DNA of 64,000 nucleotides from Toxonevra muliebris (Eukaryota > Arthropoda > Insecta > Diptera > Pallopteridae), in contig OY829326.1 of assembly GCA_963691655.1 (NCBI GenBank), forward strand, positions 11,334,878 to 11,398,877. Direction: 5' to 3'. A program made the position numbers and the translations under genes. Positions 50,621 to 63,640 of the stretch are shown here, piece by piece (position 1 is the stretch's first letter; each line of letters starts with the position of its first letter). Below the pieces are notes generated by a model. That model worked only from the letters and a program-made list of their open reading frames with translations. It did not search any database and was not told the origin of the DNA.

Positions 50621-52069
50621 TCTCCCCTATAGAAAAGGTGTCTGCGACAGTATAAAACGTCTTCTCCCCTATAGAAAAGGTGTCTCCGACAGTATAAAAC
50701 GTCTTCTCCCCTATGGAAAAGGTGTCTGCGACAGTATAAAACGTCTTCTCTCCTATAGAAAAGGTGTCTCCGACAGTATAAAACGTCTTCTCTCCTATAG
50801 AAAAGGTGTCTCCGACAGTATAAAACGTCTTCTCCCCTATAGAAAAGGTGTCTCCGACAGTATAAAACGTCTTCTCCCCTATGGAAAAGGTGTCTCCGAC
50901 AGTATAAAACGTCTTCTCTCCTATAGAAAAGGTGTCTCCGACAGTATAAAACGTCTTCTCCCCTATAGAAAAGGTGTCTCCGACAGTATAAAACGTCTTC
51001 TCCCCTATAGAAAAGGTGTCTCCGACAGTATAAAGCGTCTTCTCCCCTATGGAAAAGGTGTCTGCGACAGTATAAAACGTCTTCTCTCCTATAGAAAAGG
51101 TGTCTCCGACAGTATAAAACGTCTTCTCTCCTATAGAAAAGGTGTCTCCGACAGTATAAAATGTCTTCTCCCCTATAGAAAAGGTATCTCCGACAGTATA
51201 AAACGTCTTGTCTCCTATAGACAAGGTGTCTCCGACAGTATAAAACGTCTTCTCCCCTATAGAAAAGGTTTCTCCGACAGTATAAAACGTCTTCTCCCCT
51301 ATAGAAAAGGTGTCTGCGACAGTATAAAACGTCTTCTCCCCTATAGAAAAGGTGTCTGCGACAGTATAAAACGTCTTCTCCCCTATAGAAAAGGTATCTC
51401 CGACAGTATAAAACGTCTTCTTTCCTATAGAAAAGGTGTCTCCGACAGTATAAAACGTCTTCTCTCCTATAGAAAAGGTGTCTCCGACAGTATAAAACGT
51501 CTTCTCTCCTATAGAAAAGGTGTCTCTGACAGTATAAAACGTCTTCTCTCCTATAGAAAAGGTGTTTGCGACAGTATAAAACGTCTTCTCCCCTATAGAA
51601 AAGGTGTCTCCGACAGTATAAAACGTCCTCTCTCCTATAAAAAAGGTGTCTCCGACAGTATAAAACGTCTTCTCTCCTATAGAAAAGGTGTCTCCGACAG
51701 TATAAAACGTCTTCTCTCCTATAGAAAAGGTGTCTCTGACAGTATAAAACGTCTTCTCTCCTATAGAAAAGGTATCTCCGACAGTATAAAACGTCTTCTC
51801 CCCTATAGAAAAGGTGTCTGCGACAGTATAAAACGTCTTCTCCCCTATAGAAAAGGTGTCTCCGACAGTATAAAACGTCTTCTCTCCTATAGAAAAGGTG
51901 TCTGCGACAGTATAAAACGTCTTCTCCCCTATAGAAAAGGTGTCTCCGACAGTATAAAACGTCTTCTCCCCTATAGAAAAGGTGTCTGCGACAGTATAAA
52001 ACGTCTTCTCCCCTATAGAAAAGGTGTCTCCGACAGTATAAAACGTCTTCTCCCCTATAGAAAAGGTGT

Positions 52070-54860
52070 CTGCGACAGTATAAAACGTCTTCTCCCCTAT
52101 AGAAAAGGTTTCTCCGACAGTATAAAACGTCTTCTCCCCTATAGAAAAGGTTTCTGCGACAGTATAAAACGTCTTCTCCCCTATAGAAAAGGTGTCTCCG
52201 ACAGTATAAAACGTCTTCTCCCCTATAGAAAAGGTGTCTGCGACAGTATAAAACGTCAGTATAGAACGTCTTCTCTCCTATAGAAAAGGTGTCTCCGACA
52301 GTATAAAACGTCAGTATAAAACGTCTTCTCTCCTATAGAAAAGGTGTCTCCGACAGTATAAAACGTCTTCTCCCCTATAGAAAAGGTGTCTCCGACAGTA
52401 TAAAACGTCTTCTCCCCTATAGAAAAGGTGTCTGCGACAGTATAAAACGTCTTCTCCCCTATAGAAAAGGTGTCTGCGACAGTATAAAACGTCTTCTCCC
52501 CTATAGAAAAGGTGTCTGCGACAGTATAAAACGTCTTCTCCCCTATAGAAAAGGTGTCTCCGACAGTATAAAACGTCTTCTCCCCTATAGAAAAGGTGTC
52601 TGCGACAGTATAAAACGTCTTCTCCCCTATAGAAAAGGTGTCTCCGACAGTATAAAACGTCTTCTCCCCTATAGAAAAGGTGTCTGCGACAGTATAAAAC
52701 GTCAGTATAGAACGCCTTCTCTCCTATAGAAAAGGTGTCTCCGACAGTATAAAACGTCAGTATAAAACGTCTTCTCTCCTATAGAAAAGGTGTCTCCGAC
52801 AGTATAAAACGTCTTCTCCCCTATAGAAAAGGTGTCTGCGACAGTATAAAACGTCTTCTCCCCTATAGAAAAGGTGTCTCCGACAGTATAAAACGTCTTC
52901 TCCCCTATAGAAAAGGTGTCTGCGACAGTATAAAACGTCTTCTCCCCTATAGAAAAGGTGTCTCCGACAGTTCAAAACGTCTTCTCCCCTATAGAAAAGG
53001 TTTCTCCGACAGTATAAAACGTCTTCTCCCCTATAGAAAAGGTGTCTCCGACAGTATAAAACGTCTTCTCCCCTATAGAAAAGGTGTCTGCGACAGTATA
53101 AAACGTCAGTATAGAACGCCTTCTCTCCTATAGAAAAGGTGTCTCCGACAGTATAAAACGTCAGTATAAAACGTCTTCTCTCCTATAGAAAAGGTGTCTC
53201 CGACAGTATAAAACGTCTTCTCCCCTATAGAAAAGGTGTCTGCGACAGTATAAAACGTCTTCTCCCCTATAGAAAAGGTGTCTCCGACAGTTCAAAACGT
53301 CTTCTCTCCTATAGAAAAGGTGTCTGCGACAGTATAAAACGTCAGTATAAAACGTCTTCTCTCCTATAGAAAAGGTGTCTCCGACAGTATAAAACGTCAG
53401 TATAAAACGTCTTCTCTCCTATAGAAAAGGTGTCTGCGACAGTATAAAACGTCTTCTCCCCTATAGAAAAGGTGTCTCCGACAGTATAAAACGTCTTCTC
53501 CCCTATAGAAAAGGTGTCTCCGACAGTATAAAACGTCTTCTCCCCTATGGAAAAGGTGTCTGCGACAGTATAAAACGTCTTCTCTCCTATAGAAAAGGTG
53601 TCTCCGACAGTATAAAACGTCTTCTCCCCTATAGAAAAGGTATCTCCGACAGTATAAAACGTCTTCTCCCCTATAGAAAAGGTGTCTCCGACAGTATAAA
53701 ACGTCTTCTCTCCTATAGAAAAGGTGTCTCCGACAGTATAAAACGTCTTCTCCCCTATAGAAAAGGTTTCTCCGACAGTATAAAACGTCTTCTCCCCTAT
53801 AGAAAAGGTTTCTCCGACAGTATAAAACGTCTTCTCCCCTATAGAAAAGGTGTCTCCGACAGTATAAAACGTCTTCTCTCCTATAGAAAAGGTGTCTGCG
53901 ACAGTATAAAACGTCTTCTCCCCTATAGAAAAGGTGTCTCCGACAGTATAAAACGTCTTCTCCCCTATAGAAAAGGTGTCTGCGACAGTATAAAACGTCT
54001 TCTCCCCTATAGAAAAGGTTTCTCCGACAGTATAAAACGTCTTCTCCCCTATAGAAAAGGTTTCTCCGACAGTATAAAACGTCTTCTCCCCTATAGAAAA
54101 GGTTTCTCCGACAGTATAAAACGTCTTCTCCCCTATAGAAAAGGTGTCTCCGACAGTATAAAACGTCTTCTCCCCTATAGAAAAGGTGTCTCCGACAGTA
54201 TAAAACGTCTTCTCCCCTATAGAAAAGGTGTCTCCGACAGTATAAAACGTCTTCTCCCCTATGGAAAAGGTTTCTCCGACAGTATAAAACGTCTTCTCCC
54301 CTATAGAAAAGGTTTCTCCGACAGTATAAAACGTCTTCTCCCCTATAGAAAAGGTGTCTCCGACAGTATAAAACGTCTTCTCTCCTATAGAAAAGGTGTC
54401 TGCGACAGTATAAAACGTCTTCTCCCCTATAGAAAAGGTGTCTCCGACAGTATAAAACGTCTTCTCCCCTATAGAAAAGGTGTCTGCGACAGTATAAAAC
54501 GTCTTCTCCCCTATAGAAAAGGTTTCTCCGACAGTATAAAACGTCTTCTCCCCTATAGAAAAGGTTTCTCCGACAGTATAAAACGTCTTCTCCCCTATAG
54601 AAAAGGTTTCTCCGACAGTATAAAACGTCTTCTCCCCTATAGAAAAGGTGTCTCCGACAGTATAAAACGTCTTCTCTCCTATAGAAAAGGTGTCTGCGAC
54701 AGTATAAAACGTCTTCTCTTCTATAGAAAAGGTGTCTGCGACAGTATAAAACGTCTTCTCCCCTATAGAAAAGGTGTCTGCGACAGTATAAAACGTCTTC
54801 TCCCCTATAGAAAAGGTTTCTCCGACAGTATAAAACGTCTTCTCTCCTATAGAAAAGGTG
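52070..54860. repeat. Higher-order ~2.9-kb repeat, copy 1
   Basis: Matches 55,030-57,360 at offset 2,960: GTTTCTGCG (52,151/55,111), 13-bp insertions at 52,256, 52,701 and 53,106, a shared private change GAACGCC (52,711 and 53,115), GTTCAAAACG (52,971 and 53,291) and CCCCTATGG (53,547). Past about 53,600 the offset becomes 3,002 (one extra unit in copy 2). Past about 54,130 it becomes 2,498, because copy 1 carries an extra 504-bp, 12-unit block. Confidence 0.9.
53755..54662. repeat. 504-bp (12-unit) internal duplication
   Basis: Within copy 1 of the 2.9-kb repeat, the series of GTTTCTCC units, plain units and G37 units beginning near 53,760 is repeated about 504 bp later near 54,264. Copy 2 of the 2.9-kb repeat has the series once, which accounts for the offset change from 3,002 to 2,498. 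Confidence 0.7.
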
Positions 54861-55029
54861 TCTCCGACAGTATAAAACGTCTTCTCTCCTATAGAAAAGG
54901 TGTCTCCGACAGTATAAAACGTCTTCTCTCCTATAGAAAAGGTGTCTCCGACAGTATAAAACGTCTTCTCCCCTATAGAAAAGGTGTCTCCGACAGTATA
55001 AAACGTCTTCTCCCCTATAGAAAAGGTGT

Positions 55030-57360
55030 CTCCGACAGTATAAAACGTCTTCTCCCCTATGGAAAAGGTTTCTCCGACAGTATAAAACGTCTTCTCCCTT
55101 ATAGAAAAGGTTTCTGCGACAGTATAAAACGTCTTCTCCCCTATAGAAAAGGTGTCTCCGACAGTATAAAACGTCTTCTCCCCTATAGAAAAGGTGTCTG
55201 CGACAGTATAAAACGTCAGTATAGAACGTCTTCTCTCCTATAGAAAAGGTGTCTCCGACAGTATAAAACGTCAGTATAAAACGTCTTCTCTCCTATAGAA
55301 AAGGTGTCTCCGACAGTATAAAACGTCTTCTCCCCTATAGAAAAGGTGTCTCCGACAGTATAAAACGTCTTCTCCCCTATAGAAAAGGTGTCTGCGACAG
55401 TATAAAACGTCTTCTCCCCTATAGAAAAGGTGTCTGCGACAGTATAAAACGTCTTCTCCCCTATAGAAAAGGTGTCTGCGACAGTATAAAACGTCTTCTC
55501 CCCTATAGAAAAGGTGTCTCCGACAGTATAAAACGTCTTCTCCCCTATAGAAAAGGTGTCTGCGACAGTATAAAACGTCTTCTCCCCTATAGAAAAGGTG
55601 TCTCCGACAGTATAAAACGTCTTCTCCCCTATAGAAAAGGTGTCTGCGACAGTATAAAACGTCAGTATAGAACGCCTTCTCTCCTATAGAAAAGGTGTCT
55701 CCGACAGTATAAAACGTCAGTATAAAACGTCTTCTCTCCTATAGAAAAGGTGTCTCCGACAGTATAAAACGTCTTCTCCCCTATAGAAAAGGTGTCTGCG
55801 ACAGTATAAAACGTCTTCTCCCCTATAGAAAAGGTGTCTCCGACAGTATAAAACGTCTTCTCCCCTATAGAAAAGGTGTCTGCGACAGTATAAAACGTCT
55901 TCTCCCCTATAGAAAAGGTGTCTCCGACAGTTCAAAACGTCTTCTCCCCTATAGAAAAGGTTTCTCCGACAGTATAAAACGTCTTCTCCCCTATAGAAAA
56001 GGTGTCTCCGACAGTATAAAACGTCTTCTCCCCTATAGAAAAGGTGTCTGCGACAGTATAAAACGTCAGTATAGAACGCCTTCTCTCCTATAGAAAAGGT
56101 GTCTCCGACAGTATAAAACGTCAGTATAAAACGTCTTCTCTCCTATAGAAAAGGTGTCTCCGACAGTATAAAACGTCTTCTCCCCTATAGAAAAGGTGTC
56201 TGCGACAGTATAAAACGTCTTCTCCCCTATAGAAAAGGTGTCTCCGACAGTTCAAAACGTCTTCTCTCCTATAGAAAAGGTGTCTGCGACAGTATAAAAC
56301 GTCAGTATAAAACGTCTTCTCTCCTATAGAAAAGGTGTCTCCGACAGTATAAAACGTCAGTATAAAACGTCTTCTCTCCTATAGAAAAGGTGTCTGCGAC
56401 AGTATAAAACGTCTTCTCCCCTATAGAAAAGGTGTCTCCGACAGTATAAAACGTCTTCTCCCCTATAGAAAAGGTGTCTCCGACAGTATAAAACGTCTTC
56501 TCCCCTATGGAAAAGGTGTCTGCGACAGTATAAAACGTCTTCTCTCCTATAGAAAAGGTGTCTCCGACAGTATAAAACGTCTTCTCTCCTATAGAAAAGG
56601 TGTCTCCGACAGTATAAAACGTCTTCTCCCCTATAGAAAAGGTATCTCCGACAGTATAAAACGTCTTCTCCCCTATAGAAAAGGTGTCTCCGACAGTATA
56701 AAACGTCTTCTCTCCTATAGAAAAGGTGTCTCCGACAGTATAAAACGTCTTCTCCCCTATAGAAAAGGTTTCTCCGACAGTATAAAACGTCTTCTCCCCT
56801 ATAGAAAAGGTTTCTCCGACAGTATAAAACGTCTTCTCCCCTATAGAAAAGGTGTCTCCGACAGTATAAAACGTCTTCTCTCCTATAGAAAAGGTGTCTG
56901 CGACAGTATAAAACGTCTTCTCCCCTATAGAAAAGGTGTCTCCGACAGTATAAAACGTCTTCTCCCCTATAGAAAAGGTGTCTGCGACAGTATAAAACGT
57001 CTTCTCCCCTATAGAAAAGGTTTCTCCGACAGTATAAAACGTCTTCTCCCCTATAGAAAAGGTTTCTCCGACAGTATAAAACGTCTTCTCCCCTATAGAA
57101 AAGGTTTCTCCGACAGTATAAAACGTCTTCTCCCCTATAGAAAAGGTGTCTCCGACAGTATAAAACGTCTTCTCTCCTATAGAAAAGGTGTCTGCGACAG
57201 TATAAAACGTCTTCTCTTCTATAGAAAAGGTGTCTGCGACAGTATAAAACGTCTTCTCCCCTATAGAAAAGGTGTCTGCGACAGTATAAAACGTCTTCTC
57301 CCCTATAGAAAAGGTTTCTCCGACAGTATAAAACGTCTTCTCTCCTATAGAAAAGGTGTC
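55030..57360. repeat. Higher-order ~2.9-kb repeat, copy 2
   Basis: Near-tandem partner of 52,070-54,860, starting about 170 bp after copy 1 ends. Early differences are single bases (TATGG and CCCTTATAG at 55,058 and 55,096). The rare CTCTTCTATAG unit at 57,211-57,223 matches 54,713-54,725. After about 57,360 the order of variants diverges. Confidence 0.88.
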
Positions 57361-60207
57361 TCCGACAGTATAAAACGTCTTCTCTCCTATAGAAAAGGTG
57401 TCTCCGACAGTATAAAACGTCTTCTCCCCTATAGAAAAGGTGTCTCCGACAGTATAAAACGTCTTCTCCCCTATAGAAAAGGTGTCTCCGACAGTATAAA
57501 ACGTCTTCTCTCCTATAGAAAAGGTGTCTCCGACAGTATAAAACGTCTTCTCTCCTATAGAAAAGGTGTCTCCGACAGTATAAAACGTCTTCTCTCCTAT
57601 AGAAAAGGTGTCTCCGACAGTATAAAACGTCTTCTCCCCTATAGAAAAGGTGTCTCCGACAGTATAAAACGTCTTCTCTCCTATAAAAAAGGTGTCTCCG
57701 ACAGTATAAAAAGTCTTCTCCCCTATAGAAAAGGTGTCTGCGACAGTATAAAACGTCTTCTCTCCTATAGAAAAGGTGTCTCCGACAGTATAAAACGTCT
57801 TCTCCCCTATAGAAAAGGTTTCTCCGACAGTATAAAACGTCTTCTCCCCTATAGAAAAGGTTTCTCCGACAGTATAAAACGTCTTCTCCCCTATAGAAAA
57901 GGTGTCTGCGACAGTATAAAACGTCTTCTCTCCTATAGAAAAGGTGTCTCCGACAGTATAAAACGTCTTCTCCCCTATAGAAAAGGTGTCTCCGACAGTA
58001 TAAAACGTCTTCTCCCCTATAGAAAAGGTATCTCCGACAGTATAAAACGTCTTCTCTCCTATAGAAAAGGTGTCTCCGACAGTATAAAACGTCTTCTCTC
58101 CTATAGAAAAGGTGTCTCCGACAGTATAAAACGTCTTCTCCCTTATAGAAAAGGTATCTCCGACAGTATAAAACGTCTTCTCCCCTATAGAAAAGGTGTC
58201 TCCGACAGTATAAAACGTCTTCTCCCCTATGGAAAAGGTGTCTGCGACAGTATAAAACGTCTTCTCTCCTATAGAAAAGGTGTCTCCGACAGTATAAAAC
58301 GTCTTCTCCCCTATAGAAAAGGTGTCTCCGACAGTATAAAACGTCTTCTCCCCTATAGAAAAGGTGTCTCCGACAGTATAAAACGTCTTCTCTCCTATAG
58401 AAAAGGTGTCTCCGACAGTATAAAACGTCTTCTCCCCTATAGAAAAGGTTTCTCCGACAGTATAAAACGTCTTCTCCCCTATAGAAAAGGTGTCTCCGAC
58501 AGTATAAAACGTCTTCTCCCCTATAGAAAAGGTGTCTGCGACAGTATAAAACGTCTTCTCCCCTATAGAAAAGGTTTCTCCGACAGTATAAAACGTCTTC
58601 TCCCCTATAGAAAAGGTTTCTCCGACAGTATAAAACGTCTTCTCCCCTATAGAAAAGGTGTCTGCGACAGTATAAAACGTCTTCTCTCCTATAGAAAAGG
58701 TGTCTCCGACAGTATAAAACGTCTTCTCTCCTATAGAAAAGGTGTCTCCGACAGTATAAAACGTCTTCTCTGCTATAGAAAAGGTGTCTCCGACAGTATA
58801 AAACGTCTTCTCTCCTATAGAAAAGGTTTCTCCGACAGTATAAAACGTCTTCTCTCCTATAAAAAAGGTGTCTCCGACAGTATAAAACGTCTTCTCCCCT
58901 ATAGAAAAGGTGTCTGCGACAGTATAAAACGTCTTCTCCCCTATAGAAAAGGTGTCTGCGACAGTATAAAACGTCTTCTCTCCTATAGAAAAGGTGTCTC
59001 CGACAGTATAAAACGTCTTCTCCCCTATAGAAAAGGTGTCTGGGACAGTATAAAACGTCTTCTCCCCTATAGAAAAGGTGTCTCCGACAGTATAAAACGT
59101 CTTCTCCCCTATGGAAAAGGTGTCTGCGACAGTATAAAACGTCTTCTCTCCTATAGAAAAGGTGTCTCCGACAGTATAAAACGTCTTCTCTCCTATAGAA
59201 AAGGTATCTCCGACAGTATAAAACGTCTTCTCCCCTATAGAAAAGGTATCTCCGACAGTATAAAACGTCTTCTCTCCTATAGAAAAGGTATCTCCGACAG
59301 TATAAAACGTCTTCTCCCCTATAGAAAAGGTATCTCCGACAGTATAAAACGTCTTCTCCCCTATAGAAAAGGTGTCTCCGACAGTATAAAACGTCTTCTC
59401 TCCTATAGAAGAAAAGGTGTCTGCGACAGTATAAAACGTCTTCTCCCCTATAGAAAAGGTGTCTCCGACAGTATAAAACGTCTTCTCTCCTATAGAAAAG
59501 GTGTCTCCGACAGTATAAAACGTCTTCTCTCCTATAGAAAAGGTTTCTCCGACAGTATAAAACGTCTTCTCTCCTATAGAAAAGGTGTCTCCGACAGTAT
59601 AAAACGTCTTCTCTCCTATAGAAAAGGTGTCTGCGACAGTATAAAACGTCTTCTCTCCTATAGAAAAGGTGTCTGCGACAGTATAAAACGTCTTCTCCCC
59701 TATAGAAAAGGTTTCTCCGACAGTATAAAACGTCTTCTCTCCTATAGAAAAGGTGTCTCCGACAGTATAAAACGTCTTCTCTCCTATAGAAAAGGTGTCT
59801 GCGACAGTATAAAACGTCTTCTCCCCTATAGAAAAGGTTTCTCCGACAGTATAAAACGTCTTCTCCCCTATAGAAAAGGTGTCTCCGACAGTATAAAACG
59901 TCTTCTCCCCTATAGAAAAGGTGTCTGCGACAGTATAAAACGTCTTCTCCCCTATAGAAAAGGTGTCTGCGACAGTATAAAACGTCTTCTCCCCTATAGA
60001 AAAGGTTTCTCCGACAGTATAAAACGTCTTCTCCCCTATAGAAAAGGTGTCTGCGACAGTATAAAACGTCTTCTCTCCTATAGAAAAGGTGTCTCCGACA
60101 GTATAAAACGTCTTCTCCCCTATAGAAAAGGTGTCTGCGACAGTATAAAACGTCTTCTCCCCTATAGAAAAGGTGTCTCCGACAGTATAAAACGTCTTCT
60201 CTCCTAT

Positions 60208-62045
60208 AGAAGAAAAGGTGTCTGCGACAGTATAAAACGTCAGTATAAAACGTCTTCTCTCCTATAGAAAAGGTGTCTGCGACAGTATAAAACGTCAGTA
60301 TAAAACGTCTTCTCTCCTATAGAAAAGGTGTCTCCGACAGTATAAAACGTCAGTATAAAACGTCTTCTCTCCTATAGAAAAGGTATCTCCGACAGTATAA
60401 AACGTCTTCTCCCCTATAGAAAAGGTATCTCCGACAGTATAAAACGTCTTCTCTCCTATAGAAAAGGTGTCTCCGACAGTATAAAACGTCTTCTCTCCTA
60501 TAGAAAAGGTGTCTCCGACAGTATAAAACGTCTTCTCCCCTATAGAAAAGGTGTCTCCGACAGTATAAAACGTCTTCTCCCCTATAGAAAAGGTGTCTCC
60601 GACAGTATAAAACGTCTTCTCTCCTATAGAAGAAAAGGTGTCTGCGACAGTATAAAACGTCTTCTCCCCTATAGAAAAGGTGTCTCCGACAGTATAAAAC
60701 GTCTTCTCCCCTATAGAAAAGGTGTCTCCGACAGTATAAAACGTCTTCTCTCCTATAGAAAAGGTGTCTCCGACAGTATAAAACGTCTTCTCTCCTATAG
60801 AAAAGGTTTCTCCGACAGTATAAAACGTCTTCTCTCCTATAGAAAAGGTGTCTCCGACAGTATAAAACGTCTTCTCCCCTATAGAAAAGGTGTCTGCGAC
60901 AGTATAAAACGTCTTCTCCCCTATAGAAAAGGTGTCTGCGACAGTATAAAACGTCTTCTCCCCTATAGAAAAGGTTTCTCCGACAGTATAAAACGTCTTC
61001 TCCCCTATAGAAAAGGTTTCTCCGACAGTATAAAACGTCTTCTCCCCTATGGAAAAGGTGTCTGCGACAGTATAAAACGTCTTCTCTCCTATAGAAAAGG
61101 TGTCTCCGACAGTATAAAACGTCTTCTCCCCTATAGAAAAGGTGTCTGCGACAGTATAAAACGTCTTCTCCCCTATAGAAAAGGTGTCTCCGACAGTATA
61201 AAACGTCTTCTCTCCTATAGAAGAAAAGGTGTCTGCGACAGTATAAAACGTCAGTATAAAACGTCTTCTCTCCTATAGAAAAGGTGTCTCCGACAGTATA
61301 AAACGTCAGTATAAAACGTCTTCTCTCCTATAGAAAAGGTATCTCCGACAGTATAAAACGTCTTCTCTCCTATAGAAAAGGTGTCTCCGACAGTATAAAA
61401 CGTCTTCTCTCCTATAGAAAAGGTGTCTGCGACAGTATAAAACGTCTTCTCCCCTATAGAAAAGGTTTCTCCGACAGTATAAAACGTCTTCTCTCCTATA
61501 GAAAAGGTGTCTCCGACAGTATAAAACGTCTTCTCTCCTATAGAAAAGGTGTCTCCGACAGTATAAAACGTCTTCTCTCCTATAGAAAAGGTTTCTCCGA
61601 CAGTATAAAACGTCTTCTCTCCTATAGAAAAGGTGTCTCCGACAGTATAAAACGTCTTCTCTCCTATAGAAAAGGTGTCTGCGACAGTATAAAACGTCTT
61701 CTCTCCTATAGAAAAGGTGTCTGCGACAGTATAAAACGTCTTCTCCCCTATAGAAAAGGTTTCTCCGACAGTATAAAACGTCTTCTCTCCTATAGAAAAG
61801 GTGTCTCCGACAGTATAAAACGTCTTCTCCCCTATAGAAAAGGTGTCTGCGACAGTATAAAACGTCTTCTCCCCTATAGAAAAGGTGTCTGCGACAGTAT
61901 AAAACGTCTTCTCTCCTATAGAAAAGGTGTCTTCGACAGTATAAAACGTCTTCTCCCCTATAGAAAAGGTGTCTGCGACAGTATAAAACGTCTTCTCCCC
62001 TATAGAAAAGGTGTCTCCGACAGTATAAAACGTCTTCTCTCCTAT
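60208..62045. repeat. Higher-order ~1.9-2.0-kb repeat, copy 1
   Basis: GAA units at 60,208 and 60,628 match 62,091 and 62,511 (offset 1,883), and 60,628 and 61,219 match 62,640 and 63,231 (offset 2,012). The intervening order also agrees: three 13-bp insertions, two GTATCTCC units, plain units, one GTTTCTCC, then two GTTTCTCC and TATGG. The 129-bp change in offset is one extra trimer in copy 2. Confidence 0.85.
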
Positions 62046-62090
62046 AGAAGAAAAGGTGTCTGCGACAGTATAAAACGTCTTCTCTCCTAT

Positions 62091-63275
62091 AGAAGAAAAG
62101 GTGTCTGCGACAGTATAAAACGTCAGTATAAAACGTCTTCTCCCCTATAGAAAAGGTGTCTGCGACAGTATAAAACGTCAGAATAAAACGTCTTCTCTCC
62201 TATAGAAAAGGTGTCTCCGACAGTATAAAACGTCAGTATAAAACGTCTTCTCTCCTATAGAAAAGGTATCTCCGACAGTATAAAACGTCTTCTCCCCTAT
62301 AGAAAAGGTATCTCCGACAGTATAAAACGTCTTCTCTCCTATAGAAAAGGTGTCTCCGACAGTATAAAACGTCTTCTCTCCTATAGAAAAGGTGTCTCCG
62401 ACAGTATAAAACGTCTTCTCCCCTATAGAAAAGGTGTCTCCGACAGTATAAAACGTCTTCTCCCCTATAGAAAAGGTGTCTCCGACAGTATAAAACGTCT
62501 TCTCTCCTATAGAAGAAAAGGTGTCTGCGACAGTATAAAACGTCTTCTCCCCTATAGAAAAGGTGTCTCCGACAGTATAAAACGTCTTCTCCCCTATAGA
62601 AAAGGTGTCTCCGACAGTATAAAACGTCTTCTCTCCTATAGAAGAAAAGGTGTCTGCGACAGTATAAAACGTCTTCTCCCCTATAGAAAAGGTGTCTCTG
62701 ACAGTATAAAACGTCTTCTCTCCTATAGAAAAGGTGTCTCCGACAGTATAAAACGTCTTCTCTCCTATAGAAAAGGTGTCTCCGACAGTATAAAACGTCT
62801 TCTCTCCTATAGAAAAGGTTTCTCCGACAGTATAAAACGTCTTCTCTCCTATAGAAAAGGTGTCTCCGACAGTATAAAACGTCTTCTCCCCTATAGAAAA
62901 GGTGTCTGCGACAGTATAAAACGTCTTCTCCCCTATAGAAAAGGTGTCTGCGACAGTATAAAACGTCTTCTCCCCTATAGAAAAGGTTTCTCCGACAGTA
63001 TAAAACGTCTTCTCCCCTATAGAAAAGGTTTCTCCGACAGTATAAAACGTCTTCTCCCCTATGGAAAAGGTGTCTGCGACAGTATAAAACGTCTTCTCTC
63101 CTATAGAAAAGGTGTCTCCGACAGTATAAAACGTCTTCTCCCCTATAGAAAAGGTGTCTGCGACAGTATAAAACGTCTTCTCCCCTATAGAAAAGGTGTC
63201 TCCGACAGTATAAAACGTCTTCTCTCCTATAGAAGAAAAGGTGTCTGCGACAGTATAAAACGTCTTCTCTCCTAT
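62091..63275. repeat. Higher-order ~1.9-2.0-kb repeat, copy 2
   Basis: Partner of the 60,208 copy, with one additional 129-bp trimer between 62,511 and 62,640. A further copy of its left part begins at 63,276, with GAA units 62,046 and 62,091 matching 63,231 and 63,276 at offset 1,185. That copy lacks one 55-bp unit. Confidence 0.85.
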
Positions 63276-63640
63276 AGAAGAAAAGGTGTCTGCGACAGTA
63301 TAAAACGTCAGTATAAAACGTCTTCTCTCCTATAGAAAAGGTGTCTGCGACAGTATAAAACGTCAGTATAAAACGTCTTCTCTCCTATAGAAAAGGTATC
63401 TCCGACAGTATAAAACGTCTTCTCCCCTATAGAAAAGGTATCTCCGACAGTATAAAACGTCTTCTCTCCTATAGAAAAGGTGTCTCCGACAGTATAAAAC
63501 GTCTTCTCTCCTATAGAAAAGGTGTCTCCGACAGTATAAAACGTCTTCTCCCCTATAGAAAAGGTGTCTCCGACAGTATAAAACGTCTTCTCCCCTATAG
63601 AAAAGGTGTCTCCGACAGTATAAAACGTCTTCTCTCCTAT

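Larger units (their letters stand above)
34819..59400. repeat. Region E: units with 13-bp internal duplications
   Basis: 42-bp units are interspersed with 55-bp units in which the 13-mer CAGTATAAAACGT is tandemly doubled. The inserted copy is sometimes CAGTATAGAACGT. Insertions lie near 34,820; 36,345; 36,525; 36,580; 37,855; 38,118; 38,175; 38,355; 38,410; 38,928; 38,983; 39,626-39,651; 39,777; 40,294; 40,643; 40,697; 43,483; 43,748; 43,805; 43,942; 43,996; 44,051; 44,231; 44,288; 45,772; 46,161-46,702 (several); 47,177; 47,233; 48,968; 52,256-53,400 and 55,216-56,360. They often come as two consecutive 55-bp units. Also typical are GTTTCTCC and GTATCTCC (position 33), GTTCAAAACG, and linked CCTCTCTCC plus ATAAAAAAGG units. 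Confidence 0.92.

Noticed and set aside
48036..51224. 1,062-residue reverse-strand open frame
   Set aside because: Pure repeat translation. It changes from VGDTFSIGEKTFYT to CRRHLFYRGEDVLY at the 13-bp insertion near 48,968, which a real coding sequence would not tolerate silently.
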